Assembly (NCBI RefSeq): GCF_042653205.1
Contig: NZ_JBHSHY010000019.1
Coordinates: forward strand, 1-64,000
Direction of reading: 5' to 3'
Length of the DNA: 64,000 bases
DNA from: Paenibacillus_Z sp042653205
GTDB lineage: Bacteria > Bacillota > Bacilli > Paenibacillales > Paenibacillaceae
Shown: positions 34,423-42,047 of the stretch, one piece after another
Numbering within the stretch: position 1 is the stretch's first letter
Layout: every line of letters starts with the position of its first letter
The notes under the pieces: model-generated
What the model was told of the DNA's origin: nothing
The model's database searches: none
Seen by the model: only the letters and a program-made list of their open reading frames with translations
Translations under genes and position numbers: made by a program

Positions 34423-35748
34423 TTGGAGCAAGGAAAACATAGCGTGCAGTCGCGCTGGTTCGCGGGCAAGCGCGAAAGCGGCCTACGGACCGTATCGAAC
34501 GACGGCGGAGGCAAGCGGAATGACGCGAGCCGCGCGCTGGACGGCCAGGGCGTGCTGCTCTTGGCCGTGCAAGCGCTGCTTGGCACGGCGAACGCGCTGT
34601 CGGGGACGTTCCTGCCGATCTACTTGTGGAAGACGAGTCAATCCTTCGCCCTCATCGGGTGGTTCAACCTGACGCAGTTTCTCGTCAGCGGCCTGACGTT
34701 TTGGCTAGCGGGGAAATGGGTCAAAGAGCACAACAAAATGAACAGTCTCCGGCTCGGCGTCGCGCTGTCGGGCTTGTTTTATTTTGTCGTGCTGCTGCTG
34801 GGGAAGTCCGCGGTGACATACGCGGTGCCGCTCGGCGCCATGATCGGCCTCGGCAACGGCTTCTTCTGGCTCGCGTTCAACGTCGTCTACTTCGAAGTGA
34901 CGGAGCCTGGCAACCGCGACCGGTTCAACGGCTGGGCGGGTCTGCTCGGTTCGGGGGCGGGCATCGTGGCGCCCTGGATCTCGGGGTGGCTCATTACGAT
35001 CAACCAAGGGGAACGCGGGTATCATATTATTTTCACGGTGTCCGCGATCGTCTTCGCCGTGGGCGTCGTGCTCAGCTTCTGGCTGAAGAAGCGGAAGTCT
35101 TCCGGCACGTACGAATGGCTGCACGGCATTCGCCAGCTTCGCGAACGGGGCAATGCGTGGCGGTTCGCCTTCCCGGCGATCGTCTGCCAGGGCGTGCGCG
35201 AGGGCGTCTACATGTTCTTCATCGGCCTGCTGGTCTTCCTGGCGACGAAGAACGAAGGCAAACTCGGCAACTTCTCGCTCATCACATCGCTCGTGGCGCT
35301 CGTCAGCTTCTGGGCGATCGGGCGGATGCTCAAGCCGGAACGCCGGCGCGCCGCCATGCTGATCGGGGCGCTCGCGGTGACGGCGACCATCGCGACGCTG
35401 TTCTGGCCGCTGTCGTACCGGACGCTGCTGATCTTCGGCATCGGCACCGCGCTGTTCATGCCGCTCTATATTTTGCCGATGACCTCGACGGTGTTCGATC
35501 TGATCGGAAGCTCGGAAGCCAGCGCGCGGCAGCGCGAGGAGTTCGTCATTCTGCGCGAGGCCGGCCTGACCGTAGGCCGGATCATCGGGGTCACCGCGTA
35601 TTTGCTCGTCCTGCCGTACATCGACCGGTCCGATTACGTCGTACCGGGGCTCATGCTGGCGGTCGGGGCTTTTCCGATCTTGGGCTGGTGGCTGATGCGC
35701 GGGCTGCTCGGGAAGGTCATCGCGGGGAGAAACGACGCCTCCTCATGA
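34423..35748 (+). CDS. MFS transporter
   Basis: A 441-aa major-facilitator protein with about 12 helices, starting around residue 45. The TTG at 34423 follows GCAGGAGGG. The N-terminal tail is long and basic. Helix 2-3 loop is WVKEHNKMNS rather than the usual GxLaDRxGRk, and loop 8-9 is RMLKPERRRA. It carries a MFS-type mid-loop of charged residues (SFWLKKRKSSGTYEWL). Substrate not apparent; related Bacillus proteins are uncharacterised. It ends 37 nt before cysK. Confidence 0.85.
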   Translation: MEQGKHSVQSRWFAGKRESGLRTVSNDGGGKRNDASRALDGQGVLLLAVQALLGTANALSGTFLPIYLWKTSQSFALIGWFNLTQFLVSGLTFWLAGKWVKEHNKMNSLRLGVALSGLFYFVVLLLGKSAVTYAVPLGAMIGLGNGFFWLAFNVVYFEVTEPGNRDRFNGWAGLLGSGAGIVAPWISGWLITINQGERGYHIIFTVSAIVFAVGVVLSFWLKKRKSSGTYEWLHGIRQLRERGNAWRFAFPAIVCQGVREGVYMFFIGLLVFLATKNEGKLGNFSLITSLVALVSFWAIGRMLKPERRRAAMLIGALAVTATIATLFWPLSYRTLLIFGIGTALFMPLYILPMTSTVFDLIGSSEASARQREEFVILREAGLTVGRIIGVTAYLLVLPYIDRSDYVVPGLMLAVGAFPILGWWLMRGLLGKVIAGRNDASS

Positions 35749-35785
35749 GGTGTTCGTGAGGATGGATTTCAAGGAGGGGAATACG

Positions 35786-36703
35786 ATGCCTCGGATCGTA
35801 AACGACGTGACGGAGCTGATCGGGGAAACGCCCGTCGTGGCCTTGCGGCGGATGAGGGAACAAGGCGCCGCGGAGGTGCTCGTGAAGCTGGAACGCTTCA
35901 ATCCGAGCGGCAGCGTGAAGGACCGCGCGGCGTTCGCGCTCATCGCGGCCGCCGAACGGCAGGGAATATTGAAGCCCGGGGCGACCATCATCGAGCCGAC
36001 GAGCGGCAACACCGGCATCGGGCTTGCGATGAACGCGGCGGCGAAGGGCTACAAGCTCATTCTGGTCATGCCCGACAACATGACGAAGGAGCGGATCGGC
36101 CTGCTGAAGGCGTACGGCGCCGATGTCGTGCTGACGCCGGCGGCGGAGCGGATGCCGGGCGCGATCAAGCGGGCGCTGGAGCTGCAGGCGGAACGGCCGG
36201 GCAGCTACATCCCGAACCAATTCGAGAACGCGGCGAATCCCGACATTCACCGGGTCACGACGGCGCAGGAGATTCTCCGCCAGACGGGCGGCCGGCTGGA
36301 CGTCTTCGTCGCGACCGCCGGCACTGGCGGCACCATCACGGGCACGGGCGAGACGCTCAAGGCGGCCCTGCCGGGCTTATACGTCGCGGTCGTGGAGCCG
36401 CAGGGCTCGCCCGTCTTGTCCGGCGGCAAGCCGGGGCCGCATAAGCTGGTCGGCACGAGCCCAGGCTTCGTCCCGCGCATCTTGAATACGTCCGTGTACG
36501 ACGAGATCGTGCAGGTCGCCGACGACGACGCGGTCGGGACGATGCGCCGGCTCGCCCGGGAAGAAGGACTGCTGCTCGGGCCGTCGTCCGGCGCGGCCGT
36601 CTGGGCCGCCCTCGCGCAGGCGCGCCGAATCGGACCGGACGGCCGCGTGCTGTGCATCGCGCCGGACAGCGGCGAGCGGTATTTGAGCATGGGGTTGTTT
36701 TAA
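35786..36703 (+). CDS. cysK: Cysteine synthase (O-acetylserine sulfhydrylase)
   Basis: A 305-aa PLP enzyme making cysteine from O-acetylserine and sulfide. The ATG at 35786 follows AAGGAGG. PLP lysine in NPSGSVKDRAA, substrate loop EPTSGNTGIGLAM, phosphate-binding GTGGTITGTGE, and the Ser near GPSSGAAVWA holding the pyridine nitrogen are all intact. Length is usual for CysK. A cysteine synthase paralogue of the CysM or MccA type cannot be excluded. No cysteine-responsive leader is apparent. Confidence 0.92.
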   Translation: MPRIVNDVTELIGETPVVALRRMREQGAAEVLVKLERFNPSGSVKDRAAFALIAAAERQGILKPGATIIEPTSGNTGIGLAMNAAAKGYKLILVMPDNMTKERIGLLKAYGADVVLTPAAERMPGAIKRALELQAERPGSYIPNQFENAANPDIHRVTTAQEILRQTGGRLDVFVATAGTGGTITGTGETLKAALPGLYVAVVEPQGSPVLSGGKPGPHKLVGTSPGFVPRILNTSVYDEIVQVADDDAVGTMRRLAREEGLLLGPSSGAAVWAALAQARRIGPDGRVLCIAPDSGERYLSMGLF

Positions 36704-36763
36704 CCCCCGTGCCGTACGGCCGATAGGCGCCGGCTGCTGACGCTCCGTGCCGCTCGCCCTCGT

Positions 36764-37840
36764 TCAATTCTTCCATGTGTTCAACGCCTCGTATATGATG
36801 GCCCTGCGCTCTTCGATGTAGCTGCGAAACAATTCCGGCTCCTCCTCGAACGAGCGGAAGGGCCATTTTCGCGTGAAATCGTCTCGGATGGCGGGCGTGA
36901 GTTGCTCGTACATTCGCTCGATCACCGGTTCGATGGCGCTCTGCGTGAATTTCGTTTCGAGCAGCTTCCTTAATAGTTTCCGATAGGCGATGCGGCAAGC
37001 TTTGTACGACAGCACCTTGCGCGTCAGCGCGTTGTAGCCCTTCACGTCCACGAGGTCGCTGCCGCACAGCCGGCCGTAGCAGTTCCGTCCCCAGGTCCCC
37101 TCGTAATCCCACGGAATGATCCGGTATTTCCCCGTCGAAGCATGTTCGTAGAGCGCGTAGTTCTGGTCGAAGCCGTCGTAATTCCCCGTCAGCACGGCGC
37201 CGGCGAGCCATTTCAAATAGACGGTCACGTCCAGCCGCTTGGCCAGGAACGTCTTCAGCGACCGCCGCGGAAGCCGGTTGATGCCGCGCACGAAGCGGGC
37301 GAGCCGCTTCTCCGTCCGCGCGACGTTCCCGTGCATGACGCGGTAGCCGTCGAGCAGCGATGCCTTGACGGCGTCCGAGTCGGGGTCGAGCAGGCTGAAG
37401 TTGGCTTTGTCGTTGACCGCGTACACGAGCGCGCGGGAGCCCAGCTTCCGCTTGCGGAAGAACGTCCGGTCCACCGATTCGATCTCCAGGTAGACGCCGT
37501 GCGGATAGCCGTTCCACTCCAGCCACATATGCTGCGTGCGCGGTGCCGGCAGTCCCATCATATTGAAGAAATGAAACGACAGCGCGTTGCGGATCATGGA
37601 CGGATCGTCGAACTCGGCGTTCCAGTGCAGGATGCCGCTCGCGCCGTAATGGATCTCGTAGGATTTCTTCGGATAGCTCCGCGTGTGGCCTCCCCGAAAA
37701 CGCAGCTGCGCATCCATCGTCACGCCGTCCATCTCCAGCTTCACCGGCGCGAATTCATTGCTCCAGACATCCGCCTGAAGACGCCGCAAGTCGGCTTCGT
37801 CAATCGTGATTTTGCGAGTAGGCAGCCCTTCCCCGGACAT
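36764..37840 (-). CDS. cotH: Spore coat protein kinase CotH
   Basis: A 358-aa atypical protein kinase that phosphorylates Ser residues of coat proteins such as CotB and CotG. Motifs: RFRGGHTRSYPKKSYEIHY (ATP/Lys region, residue 48 on), HGVYLEIESVDRTFF, GNYDGFDQNYALYEH (catalytic Asp) and IIPWDYEGTWG (metal-binding Asp). The start at 37840 follows an AGGAGATGG site. It is 130 nt downstream of a CotG-like repeat gene on the same strand, and 0.9 kb from cotB, so enzyme and substrates are clustered as in Bacillus. Confidence 0.92.
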   Translation of the reverse strand: MSGEGLPTRKITIDEADLRRLQADVWSNEFAPVKLEMDGVTMDAQLRFRGGHTRSYPKKSYEIHYGASGILHWNAEFDDPSMIRNALSFHFFNMMGLPAPRTQHMWLEWNGYPHGVYLEIESVDRTFFRKRKLGSRALVYAVNDKANFSLLDPDSDAVKASLLDGYRVMHGNVARTEKRLARFVRGINRLPRRSLKTFLAKRLDVTVYLKWLAGAVLTGNYDGFDQNYALYEHASTGKYRIIPWDYEGTWGRNCYGRLCGSDLVDVKGYNALTRKVLSYKACRIAYRKLLRKLLETKFTQSAIEPVIERMYEQLTPAIRDDFTRKWPFRSFEEEPELFRSYIEERRAIIYEALNTWKN

Positions 37841-37866
37841 TCGACCATCTCCTTAGGCAAAAGATA

Positions 37867-37890
37867 AAGCCTATCGCATTCGATAGGCTT
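37867..37890 (-). terminator. Hairpin between cotG-like and cotH
   Basis: Minus strand: AAGCCTATCG-AATG-CGATAGGCTT followed by TATCTTTT. It resembles an intrinsic terminator with an imperfect T-tract, so it could terminate most cotG-like transcripts and let some read into cotH. Confidence 0.6.
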
Positions 37891-37970
37891 CAGCTTATTT
37901 ACACTATGCGGGCGAACGTCTATCGGTCACTCCTTATTTGCCGCCCCGGCTGCGGCCGTCGCCGCGGGAG

Positions 37971-38408
37971 TTACCCGCGGGAGCCTTGGGAACGGCGCTT
38001 GCTTTCGCCGCGCGTACCTTCGCCTTGCGTTCCCTCGCCGCGCGTGCCCTTGGAACCGCGCTTACCTTCGCCTTGCGTACCCTCGCCGCGCGTGCCCTTG
38101 GAACCGCGCTTACCTTCACCTTGCGTACCCTCGCCGCGCGTGCCTTCGCCGCGCGTGCCTTCGCCGCGCGTACCCTCGCCGCGCGTGCCTTCGCCGCGCG
38201 TGCCCTTGGAGCCGCGCTTACCTTCACCTTGCGTACCTTCGCCTTGCGTACCTTCGCCGCGGGTGCCTTTCGAACCTTGCTTGTCTTTCGAATCTTGCTT
38301 GTCTTTCGAACCTTGCTTGTCTTTCGAACCTTGCTTGTCTTTCGTGCCTTGGTTGCCTTGGTTGCCGTTTCGACCGCTCTTGCTGGCACGCTTCTTTTGC
38401 ACTGCCAT
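37971..38408 (-). CDS. CotG-like repetitive spore coat protein
   Basis: A 145-aa, highly basic, low-complexity protein. The ATG at 38408 follows AAGGAG 10 nt upstream. The N-terminal part has hexapeptides of GSKDKQ type (about residues 22-45); the rest is pentapeptides GTRGE/GTQGE with interspersed KRGSK. It resembles the charged, Ser-Lys repeat style of Bacillus CotG but not its sequence, and lies next to cotH and near cotB. Each GSK is a plausible CotH phosphosite. The 5-residue period rules out collagen. Other frames are open through the repeat but lack ribosome sites. Confidence 0.65.
   Translation of the reverse strand: MAVQKKRASKSGRNGNQGNQGTKDKQGSKDKQGSKDKQDSKDKQGSKGTRGEGTQGEGTQGEGKRGSKGTRGEGTRGEGTRGEGTRGEGTRGEGTQGEGKRGSKGTRGEGTQGEGKRGSKGTRGEGTQGEGTRGESKRRSQGSRG
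38000..38345 (-). repeat. 15-bp and 18-bp tandem repeats in the CotG-like gene
   Basis: The region 38000-38270 is a nearly continuous 15-bp repeat (CCTTCGCCGCGCGTG on the plus strand) and 38270-38345 an 18-bp repeat (CTTGCTTGTCTTTCGAAC). Such arrays change length easily by slippage. Confidence 0.85.
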
Positions 38409-38710
38409 GCTGCGCCATCTCCTTTTCATAGAGTTAATACAGGCTATGTTGCGAATCTATCAATCGCTCCGGGTTATCGACCAAACTTGGAAGAAATAGA
38501 TATCAATCTAGTACCCTATGGATACAGGATACATATATATGCATTATAAATTGTCTCCCATGATAGATTTCACAGGGGCAAGCAATGGAGGGATGAATGC
38601 CGAAGCGAGTAAAATGAACCGTTATTTCGTAAGCAGGTATCGGATCGTGTTTGCACCCTTTGGTCTCTCATGGGGCAGGTTAGAATCTATTTATGCGGAG
38701 GGATTTTGGT
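38409..38710. other. Divergent region between cotG-like and cotB genes
   Basis: This AT-richer 302-nt stretch should hold sporulation promoters for both divergent genes. I could not find a clean sigma-K box (AC, CATAnnnTA). A near match CATAGCCTG exists on the minus strand about 40 nt before the cotG-like start, but its -35 is not evident. Confidence 0.35.
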
Positions 38711-39505
38711 ATGAATTACTGGGGTAACATGGGTTTCATGGGTCACATGGGCAACATGGTTAACGAAGCGATCAGCTACAAACCGTACGGCATGCTCGGC
38801 AACCAAGGCATGGGTATGGGCATGGGCAACAACTGCTGCGGCCACAAGGATCACAAGAGCCAACGCAGCGGCGGCAACTTCTTATCCAACCAAGTCGGCA
38901 TGAATGTCCGCATCAACCGCGGCGGTCCGGAATCGCTCCAAGGCAAGCTGCTCGGCGTGCAATCCGGCTACCTCGTACTGAAAGCCTCGGGCGGCCTCGT
39001 CTACGTCAACACTACCCACGTGAAGAGCGTGACGGATCTTCCGGGCGGCACCAAAGGCTCCCACGGCTCCCGCGGCGGCTCGCGCCCATACATCATGGCC
39101 GGCAGCTTCGTCGGCGTCCTGCGTGCGCTGAGACAGAAATTCGTCCAAATCAACTGGGGCGGCCCGGAAAAAATCGAAGGCTTCATTTCCGATGTCGGCA
39201 ACAACGCCCTGCTGCTCGTCGTCGGTCCGGAGCTGGTGCAAGTTCCGCTGCAGCACATCAAAACGGTTAAAACGGCCGGCATCTATGCAAGCCGCGGCAG
39301 CCAAGGAAGCAAAGGAAGCAGCGGCGACAACAAAAACAAATCCGACAATAACAACAAATCCGACAAAAATAGCAGCAACAAATCCGGCAAGACCAACGCC
39401 ACGTCCGGCGAAGCCAACAACCGCAGCAGCCGCAGCGGCAGCACGAGCAAGAAAAGCGGCAAAACGTCGAGCCTCCGCTCCGGTTCTTTGCGCCGCAGTA
39501 AGTAA
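38711..39505 (+). CDS. cotB: Spore coat protein CotB
   Basis: A 264-aa coat protein. The ATG at 38711 has GGAGGG upstream. A Met/Gly-rich N-terminus (GNMGFMGHMGNM) is followed by two CotB repeats: VRINRGGPESLQGKLLGVQS with HVKSVTDL, and VQINWGGPEKIEGFISDV with HIKTVKT. Bacillus CotB has three such RGGPE repeats. The C-terminal third (about residues 195-264) is Ser/Lys/Asn/Arg-rich (SGKTSSLRSGSLRRSK), as in the CotB tail phosphorylated by CotH. Cys-Cys-Gly-His near residue 45 could bind metal or cross-link. Clustered with cotH. Confidence 0.88.
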   Translation: MNYWGNMGFMGHMGNMVNEAISYKPYGMLGNQGMGMGMGNNCCGHKDHKSQRSGGNFLSNQVGMNVRINRGGPESLQGKLLGVQSGYLVLKASGGLVYVNTTHVKSVTDLPGGTKGSHGSRGGSRPYIMAGSFVGVLRALRQKFVQINWGGPEKIEGFISDVGNNALLLVVGPELVQVPLQHIKTVKTAGIYASRGSQGSKGSSGDNKNKSDNNNKSDKNSSNKSGKTNATSGEANNRSSRSGSTSKKSGKTSSLRSGSLRRSK

Positions 39506-39933
39506 GACGGACGGCAGCCGCGAAGCGTCCCGCCCGCGCCTTGCGCGAAGCGGCGGCGCGCGCGGCTTCCGCTTCCGGCGCGCCCGGGCCGGGTTCGTAA
39601 ACGGATCCGGCCCCGGGGTGCCGGCTGACTGGATTTGCGCGACCGGCGCGGCCCTCATCGGCGGGCCGCACGGCCGCGAACCGCTTCATAGCGGGAGACC
39701 GAAAGGCGAAGACTCCCTGGCATATCCTCTTGTTTGCGTTCGGTATCTATGTGATTGCGCAACTTCGGCGGGCTGCCGGCGATCATGTCAAACCTTCATG
39801 AACAGCGTATATGTTATCGACGGCCGGGACGGCCGCTGACCGCCTCCTTCTTTTCTCCTGCCATGCAGCTGGCCAGTCTGCTCAGTCTTGCGATGCTGAA
39901 CGCAAATAACCGGATGAAAGGAGGTCGATTTCG
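39506..39933. other. Intergenic region between the two CotB-fold genes
   Basis: A 428-nt stretch with no convincing gene. No strong hairpin terminator was seen directly after cotB. An AGGAGG at its end belongs to the next gene. Confidence 0.35.
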
Positions 39934-40602
39934 TTGAAACATCGTCACCCTTTGTTGGACCGTTACGTCGAACTGGATATTTCCGGAAAGTCGATTACGA
40001 TACAAGGCAAGCTGATCGATATGGGCCAAGACATACTCGTTATTCATAACGGCACGCAGTTCCTTTACATTCCGCTCATCCACGTGCAGCAGCTCCGCAT
40101 GTCCAAAGCCGCCGATACACAAGAAATCGAAGTACCGGACCTGCCCTTCGAGGCGCAGAACGATCTCATTTCCTACCGCAAGGTGCTCATGAACGCGAAG
40201 GGCATGTTTTCCGAGATTTACATTACGGGCAACCAGTCCATTCACGGCTACTTGACGAGCGTCATGAATGATTTCTTCGTATTTTACTCGCCCGTGTATC
40301 ATTCGGTGATCGTGTCGCTCCAGCACCTGAAATACTTGATCCCGTACAACCCGAACGTCACGCCCTACACGCTCACGCCCGAACAGTTCCCGCTGAAGCC
40401 GTCGCCGATCACGCTCGCCCGCACGTTCGACCAGCAGCTGCGCAAGCTGATCGGGGAATTCGTCATCCTGGATCTCGGCGAGAATCCGAACAAAATCGGC
40501 GTGCTTAAAAGCATCGACCAAAACATCATCGAGCTGTCGACCGCGGGCGGCAATTCTGTCTATCTGCACTTCGACCACGTGAAGACGGTCCATCTCCCGT
40601 AA
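39934..40602 (+). CDS. CotB-fold protein without the Ser/Lys tail
   Basis: A 222-aa protein from a TTG start (39934) with AGGAGG 9 nt upstream. Three internal repeats share a pattern of a polar loop, GKL.D.G.D.LVI.N and an H-[VL]-[QK] step: IPLIHVQQL, SLQHLKYLI and HFDHVKTVHL. This resembles the CotB repeat (GKLLGVQS..HVKSV), but the RGGPE signature is lost. No Ser/Lys-rich tail, so it is probably not a CotH substrate. Presumably a structural coat protein from its position; that is inference. Confidence 0.6.
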   Translation: MKHRHPLLDRYVELDISGKSITIQGKLIDMGQDILVIHNGTQFLYIPLIHVQQLRMSKAADTQEIEVPDLPFEAQNDLISYRKVLMNAKGMFSEIYITGNQSIHGYLTSVMNDFFVFYSPVYHSVIVSLQHLKYLIPYNPNVTPYTLTPEQFPLKPSPITLARTFDQQLRKLIGEFVILDLGENPNKIGVLKSIDQNIIELSTAGGNSVYLHFDHVKTVHLP

Positions 40603-40715
40603 GACCGCAAGGCATCGTTTTCTTCCCTCCGGGGAAGAAGCGTTACATAGGATCGCGCGGCGCCGGACATACTACCTGAGGATTAAAATCCATGGAAAAA
40701 GGAGGGATTGCCTCA

Positions 40716-40940
40716 ATGAAGGCGCTCACGTCCAAAGAGCTGGAATATATGGTGGATTCCCTGTCGAACGAAGATTTGCTCATCAAGCAAAACGCGGTCA
40801 TGATGGCTTCCGCCGGCAGTGCCGCACTGAAACAGGCGAGCATGCAAATGATTCAGACGCATCAGCAGCATACCCAAATGCTGCTCCAGTCGATCGGACA
40901 GCACCAGCAGCTCGCCCCTACGCAGCCGCAGTCGCACTGA
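40716..40940 (+). CDS. Small Gln/Met-rich spore coat-type protein
   Basis: A 74-aa product. The ATG at 40716 follows AAGGAGG 10 nt upstream; the earlier in-frame ATG overlaps the ribosome site. The segment TSKELEYMVDSLSNEDLLIK resembles the N-terminal helix of CotF-type coat proteins, and the C-terminus is Gln/His-rich (HQQHTQMLLQSIGQHQQ). It lies 36 nt upstream of a CotF-family gene, so the two are likely an operon. Confidence 0.65.
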   Translation: MKALTSKELEYMVDSLSNEDLLIKQNAVMMASAGSAALKQASMQMIQTHQQHTQMLLQSIGQHQQLAPTQPQSH

Positions 40941-40976
40941 CGGCCAGCCCTACTAACAATCGGGAGGATGCACGAT

Positions 40977-41384
40977 ATGCACCAACAACAAGGACAAGCC
41001 CATCCAATGCTGTCCGACGAGGATTTGGCGTATACGGTCTTGGCGGACCTCAAGCGGGTGTGCGGCGAATACGCGACGGCGACGACCGAGTCGAGCTGCC
41101 CGCAGGTGCGCCAGCTGTTCACGAACCTGCTGAACAGCACACTGCAAATGCAGGGTCACCTGTACCAGATCATGGAGCAGAACAATATGTACAGCGTCGC
41201 GTCGCCGGCGCTTCGTCAGGAAGTCGACAAGCAGCTGAACCAGAACCAGCAGACGGCGCAGCAGACGCAGCAGTTTCTGCAGCGGCACGGATACGGCCAG
41301 AACGGCATGGGCTTCCAGCAGCACATGCATCAGCCGCAGAACATGCAGTACCAGCAGCAGCAGCAAGGTCAGCCTTACATGTAG
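40977..41384 (+). CDS. CotF-family spore coat protein
   Basis: A 135-aa helical protein. The ATG at 40977 follows GGGAGG. The core (about residues 12-90) has SDEDLAYTVLADLKRVCGEY and VRQLFTNLLNSTLQMQGHLY, typical of CotF/YraF coat proteins built as a four-helix bundle. The C-terminal third is Gln/Met-rich low complexity. In Bacillus, CotF is an inner coat component. Operon with the preceding 74-aa protein; a terminator follows at once. Confidence 0.8.
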   Translation: MHQQQGQAHPMLSDEDLAYTVLADLKRVCGEYATATTESSCPQVRQLFTNLLNSTLQMQGHLYQIMEQNNMYSVASPALRQEVDKQLNQNQQTAQQTQQFLQRHGYGQNGMGFQQHMHQPQNMQYQQQQQGQPYM

Positions 41385-41394
41385 CCGGCCGCCC

Positions 41395-41418
41395 AAAAGA
41401 CCCTTCGGGGTCTTTTTT
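41395..41418 (+). terminator. Terminator of the CotF-type operon
   Basis: AAAAGACCC-TTCG-GGGTCTTTTTT, with a stable TTCG tetraloop, 10 nt after the stop. Confidence 0.9.
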
Positions 41419-41541
41419 CATGCCGCGGCCGCCCGCCGCCGAAAGCCCGGAAAGAGGCGAGCCCGCGCCCTTTTCCGCTTTGCAGGAAGCTTGGATTCGT
41501 TGTAATATAGTTTTTATAGCTAAGATCAGGAGGGTTTGACG

Positions 41542-42033
41542 ATGAATGAACGGAAGAGGCAGATACTTGAACTGCTGAAGGAAGACGCAAGGCGCTCCGC
41601 GGACCTGATCGCGACGATGATCGACGCGTCCGTGGACGAAGTGAAGGCGGCCATTGCGGAAATGGAGCAGGATCATATCATCGTCAAATACGCGACCGTC
41701 GTCAACTGGAGCAAGGTGGAAGACGAGAAGGTGACGGCGCTCATCGAGGTTCAGATCACGCCGGAACGCGGCCGCGGCTTCGAGGGCATCGCGGAACGGA
41801 TTTATTTATATCCCGAGGTGAAATCGGTTTATTTGATGTCGGGGGCGTACGACCTGCTCGTCGAGGTGCAAGGCAAGACGCTGAAGGACGTGGCGTCCTT
41901 CGTCTCCAACAAGCTGTCCCCGATCGACGCCGTGCTGTCGACCAAAACGTTCTTCATTCTCAAAAAATACAAGCAGGACGGCATCATATTCGAAGAGCAT
42001 GAGGACGATCACCGTCTTCTCGTCTCGCCGTGA
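41542..42033 (+). CDS. Lrp/AsnC-family regulator (AlaR-like)
   Basis: A 163-aa regulator. The ATG at 41542 follows AGGAGG 8 nt upstream. The N-terminal helix-turn-helix covers residues 3-50 (RQILELLKEDARRSADLIAT); the RAM/Lrp effector domain follows (TALIEVQITPERGRGFEGIA, VYLMSGAYDLLVEVQGK). In Bacillus subtilis, alaR (yugG) is the Lrp-type partner of alaT (yugH), and the same arrangement is seen here: the aminotransferase begins 14 nt downstream. Probably senses an amino acid, most likely alanine (inference). Confidence 0.88.
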   Translation: MNERKRQILELLKEDARRSADLIATMIDASVDEVKAAIAEMEQDHIIVKYATVVNWSKVEDEKVTALIEVQITPERGRGFEGIAERIYLYPEVKSVYLMSGAYDLLVEVQGKTLKDVASFVSNKLSPIDAVLSTKTFFILKKYKQDGIIFEEHEDDHRLLVSP

Positions 42034-42047
42034 GGGGTGAAGGCCGG

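Noticed and set aside
37990..38345. CRISPR array
   Set aside because: Repeats are contiguous 15- and 18-mers without spacers and lie in a coding frame.
37971..38408. Collagen-like protein
   Set aside because: Glycine period is five (GTRGE), not three, so a collagen helix is not expected.
37906..38549. Plus-strand and second minus-strand frames through the CotG-like repeats
   Set aside because: Open only because of the 15-bp repeat; no ribosome site. Kept as a finding about overprinting, not as genes.
38409..38710. 69-aa frame in the cotG/cotB intergenic region
   Set aside because: No ribosome site, stops into the cotB start, AT-rich composition of a regulatory region.
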